Of a stretch of DNA of 32,061 bases, positions 31,660 to 32,061 are shown in pieces (the first letter of the stretch is position 1; each line of letters opens with the position of its first letter). This DNA comes from CAYTET01 sp964436975 (GTDB lineage Bacteria; Bacillota_I; Bacilli_A; Erysipelotrichales; Erysipelotrichaceae). Under the pieces are notes generated by a model. The model worked only from the letters and a program-made list of their open reading frames with translations, did not search any database and was not told the origin of the DNA. A program made the position numbers and the translations under genes. Location of the stretch: the NCBI GenBank assembly GCA_964436975.1, contig CAYTET010000012.1, forward strand, positions 1 through 32,061, in the 5' to 3' direction.

Positions 31660-31777
31660 ATTATCAGTTCTTTTTTCACCCTGAAGACAGGCTATTTGCC
31701 GCTAATTTTGCCAAAACTGCCGAAGTGGGCCGGAAAACGCCTTCTTTTCCGGGTTGTCAGGCAGTCAGACTTCATAT

Positions 31778-31808
31778 AAAAAGCGCCTGTCACTATGGGC
31801 AGGCGCTT
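31778..31808 (-). terminator. Intrinsic terminator of the oligopeptide-transporter operon
   Basis: A perfect 9-bp stem (AAGCGCCTG, 31781-31789, with 31800-31808) and a 10-nt loop are followed on the minus strand by TTTTTATAT. It begins about 16 bp past the stop codon at 31824. Confidence 0.9.
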
Positions 31809-31823
31809 CAGCAGATTATTTGA

Positions 31824-32061
31824 TTAATTCTTTTCTTCCGCCATGTATTCAGCGAATTCTTTATCGTTGGCCCAGATCATGTGACCAGGTTTAATCTGGC
31901 GGAAACTGGGCTTGTCAACTGAATAGTCATGGACGGCTTCATTGTAGATGATCAGCTTTTTCTTCTTCTCGATGGCCGGATCGGGCATCGGAACGGCTGA
32001 CAGCAATGACTTTGTATACGGATGCAGCGGATTCTTGAACAGTTCGTTGGTATCCGCCATT
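31824..32061 (-). CDS. Oligopeptide ABC transporter ATP-binding protein (OppF/AppF type), C-terminal part only
   Basis: Only the last 78 residues or so are inside the window; the gene continues beyond the right edge. The visible part begins at MADTNELFKNPLHPYTKSLLSAVPMPDP, the conserved C-terminal extension of oligopeptide/dipeptide-transporter ATPases (NPLHPYTKxLLSAxPxPDP). It continues with the family's typical basic stretch and a short tail (PGHMIWANDKEFAEYM). The ATPase motifs lie outside the window. A terminator directly follows, so this is the last gene of its operon. Confidence 0.88.
   Translation of the reverse strand, partial: MADTNELFKNPLHPYTKSLLSAVPMPDPAIEKKKKLIIYNEAVHDYSVDKPSFRQIKPGHMIWANDKEFAEYMAEEKN

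Larger units (their letters stand above)
31465..31823. other. 359-bp intergenic region without a gene
   Basis: No credible coding region is visible. Besides the promoter, inverted repeats, cre-like boxes and terminators listed separately, it holds another perfect 8-bp hairpin at 31730-31752 (CCGGAAAA with TTTTCCGG, 7-nt loop). Confidence 0.7.

Noticed and set aside
31690..31725. A sigma-54 (-24/-12) promoter for the mannose-type PTS, as in LevR-controlled operons
   Set aside because: TTGGCA occurs on the minus strand, but no GC doublet sits at the required spacing, and the local regulator lacks a sigma-54 activator domain.

Overview
This 32 kb window looks like chromosome from a moderate-GC Firmicute. 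The PRD-regulated mannose-family PTS, Rex, MurT/GatD, PPi-type phosphofructokinase and cre-like sites fit Firmicutes. An Erysipelotrichales-like lineage is my guess and is not proven. Almost every gene lies on the minus strand; only 18347-20102 is on plus. I recognise no tRNA, rRNA, CRISPR array, IS element or phage gene.

Layout in coordinate order. 1-1640 holds an ABC importer (Fbp/phosphonate type): a lipoprotein receptor and the start of an ATPase gene that lacks its Walker A region and has its own consensus promoter. 1783-5390 is a two-gene heterodimeric ABC exporter with a promoter-overlapping palindrome. 5578-6786 is a PPi-type phosphofructokinase. 6902-12840 is a rex-led run: rex, asnS, an amidase-fold protein without its zinc ligands, an ABC-F ATPase and a YgjP-type metalloprotein. 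12935-18152 is a Ca2+-type P-ATPase followed by the t6A genes tsaE-tsaB-rimI-tsaD. 18347-20102 (plus) carries yggS, a methylated-DNA methyltransferase and an MBL hydrolase. 20158-22220 is murT-gatD. 22416-31464 is a ten-gene carbohydrate operon. 31824-32061 is the 3' end of an oligopeptide-transporter ATPase gene.

The carbohydrate operon is the main accessory locus. In transcription order it encodes a SIS-domain sugar-phosphate isomerase/deglycase, EIIA, a fused EIIC-EIID membrane protein, EIIB, a PRD-containing transcriptional regulator, a second EIIA, a second EIIB, a MATE exporter, a small two-helix membrane protein and a HAD phosphatase/mutase. Its 359-bp upstream region carries two copies of an inverted repeat, two cre-like boxes and several hairpins.

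The most notable departures from family norms are the GatD protein with neither catalytic Cys nor His, the amidase-fold protein lacking all four expected catalytic positions, the EIIC-EIID fusion served by two EIIA/EIIB pairs, the apparently leaderless and N-terminally short yggS, and the ABC ATPase without a Walker A motif.
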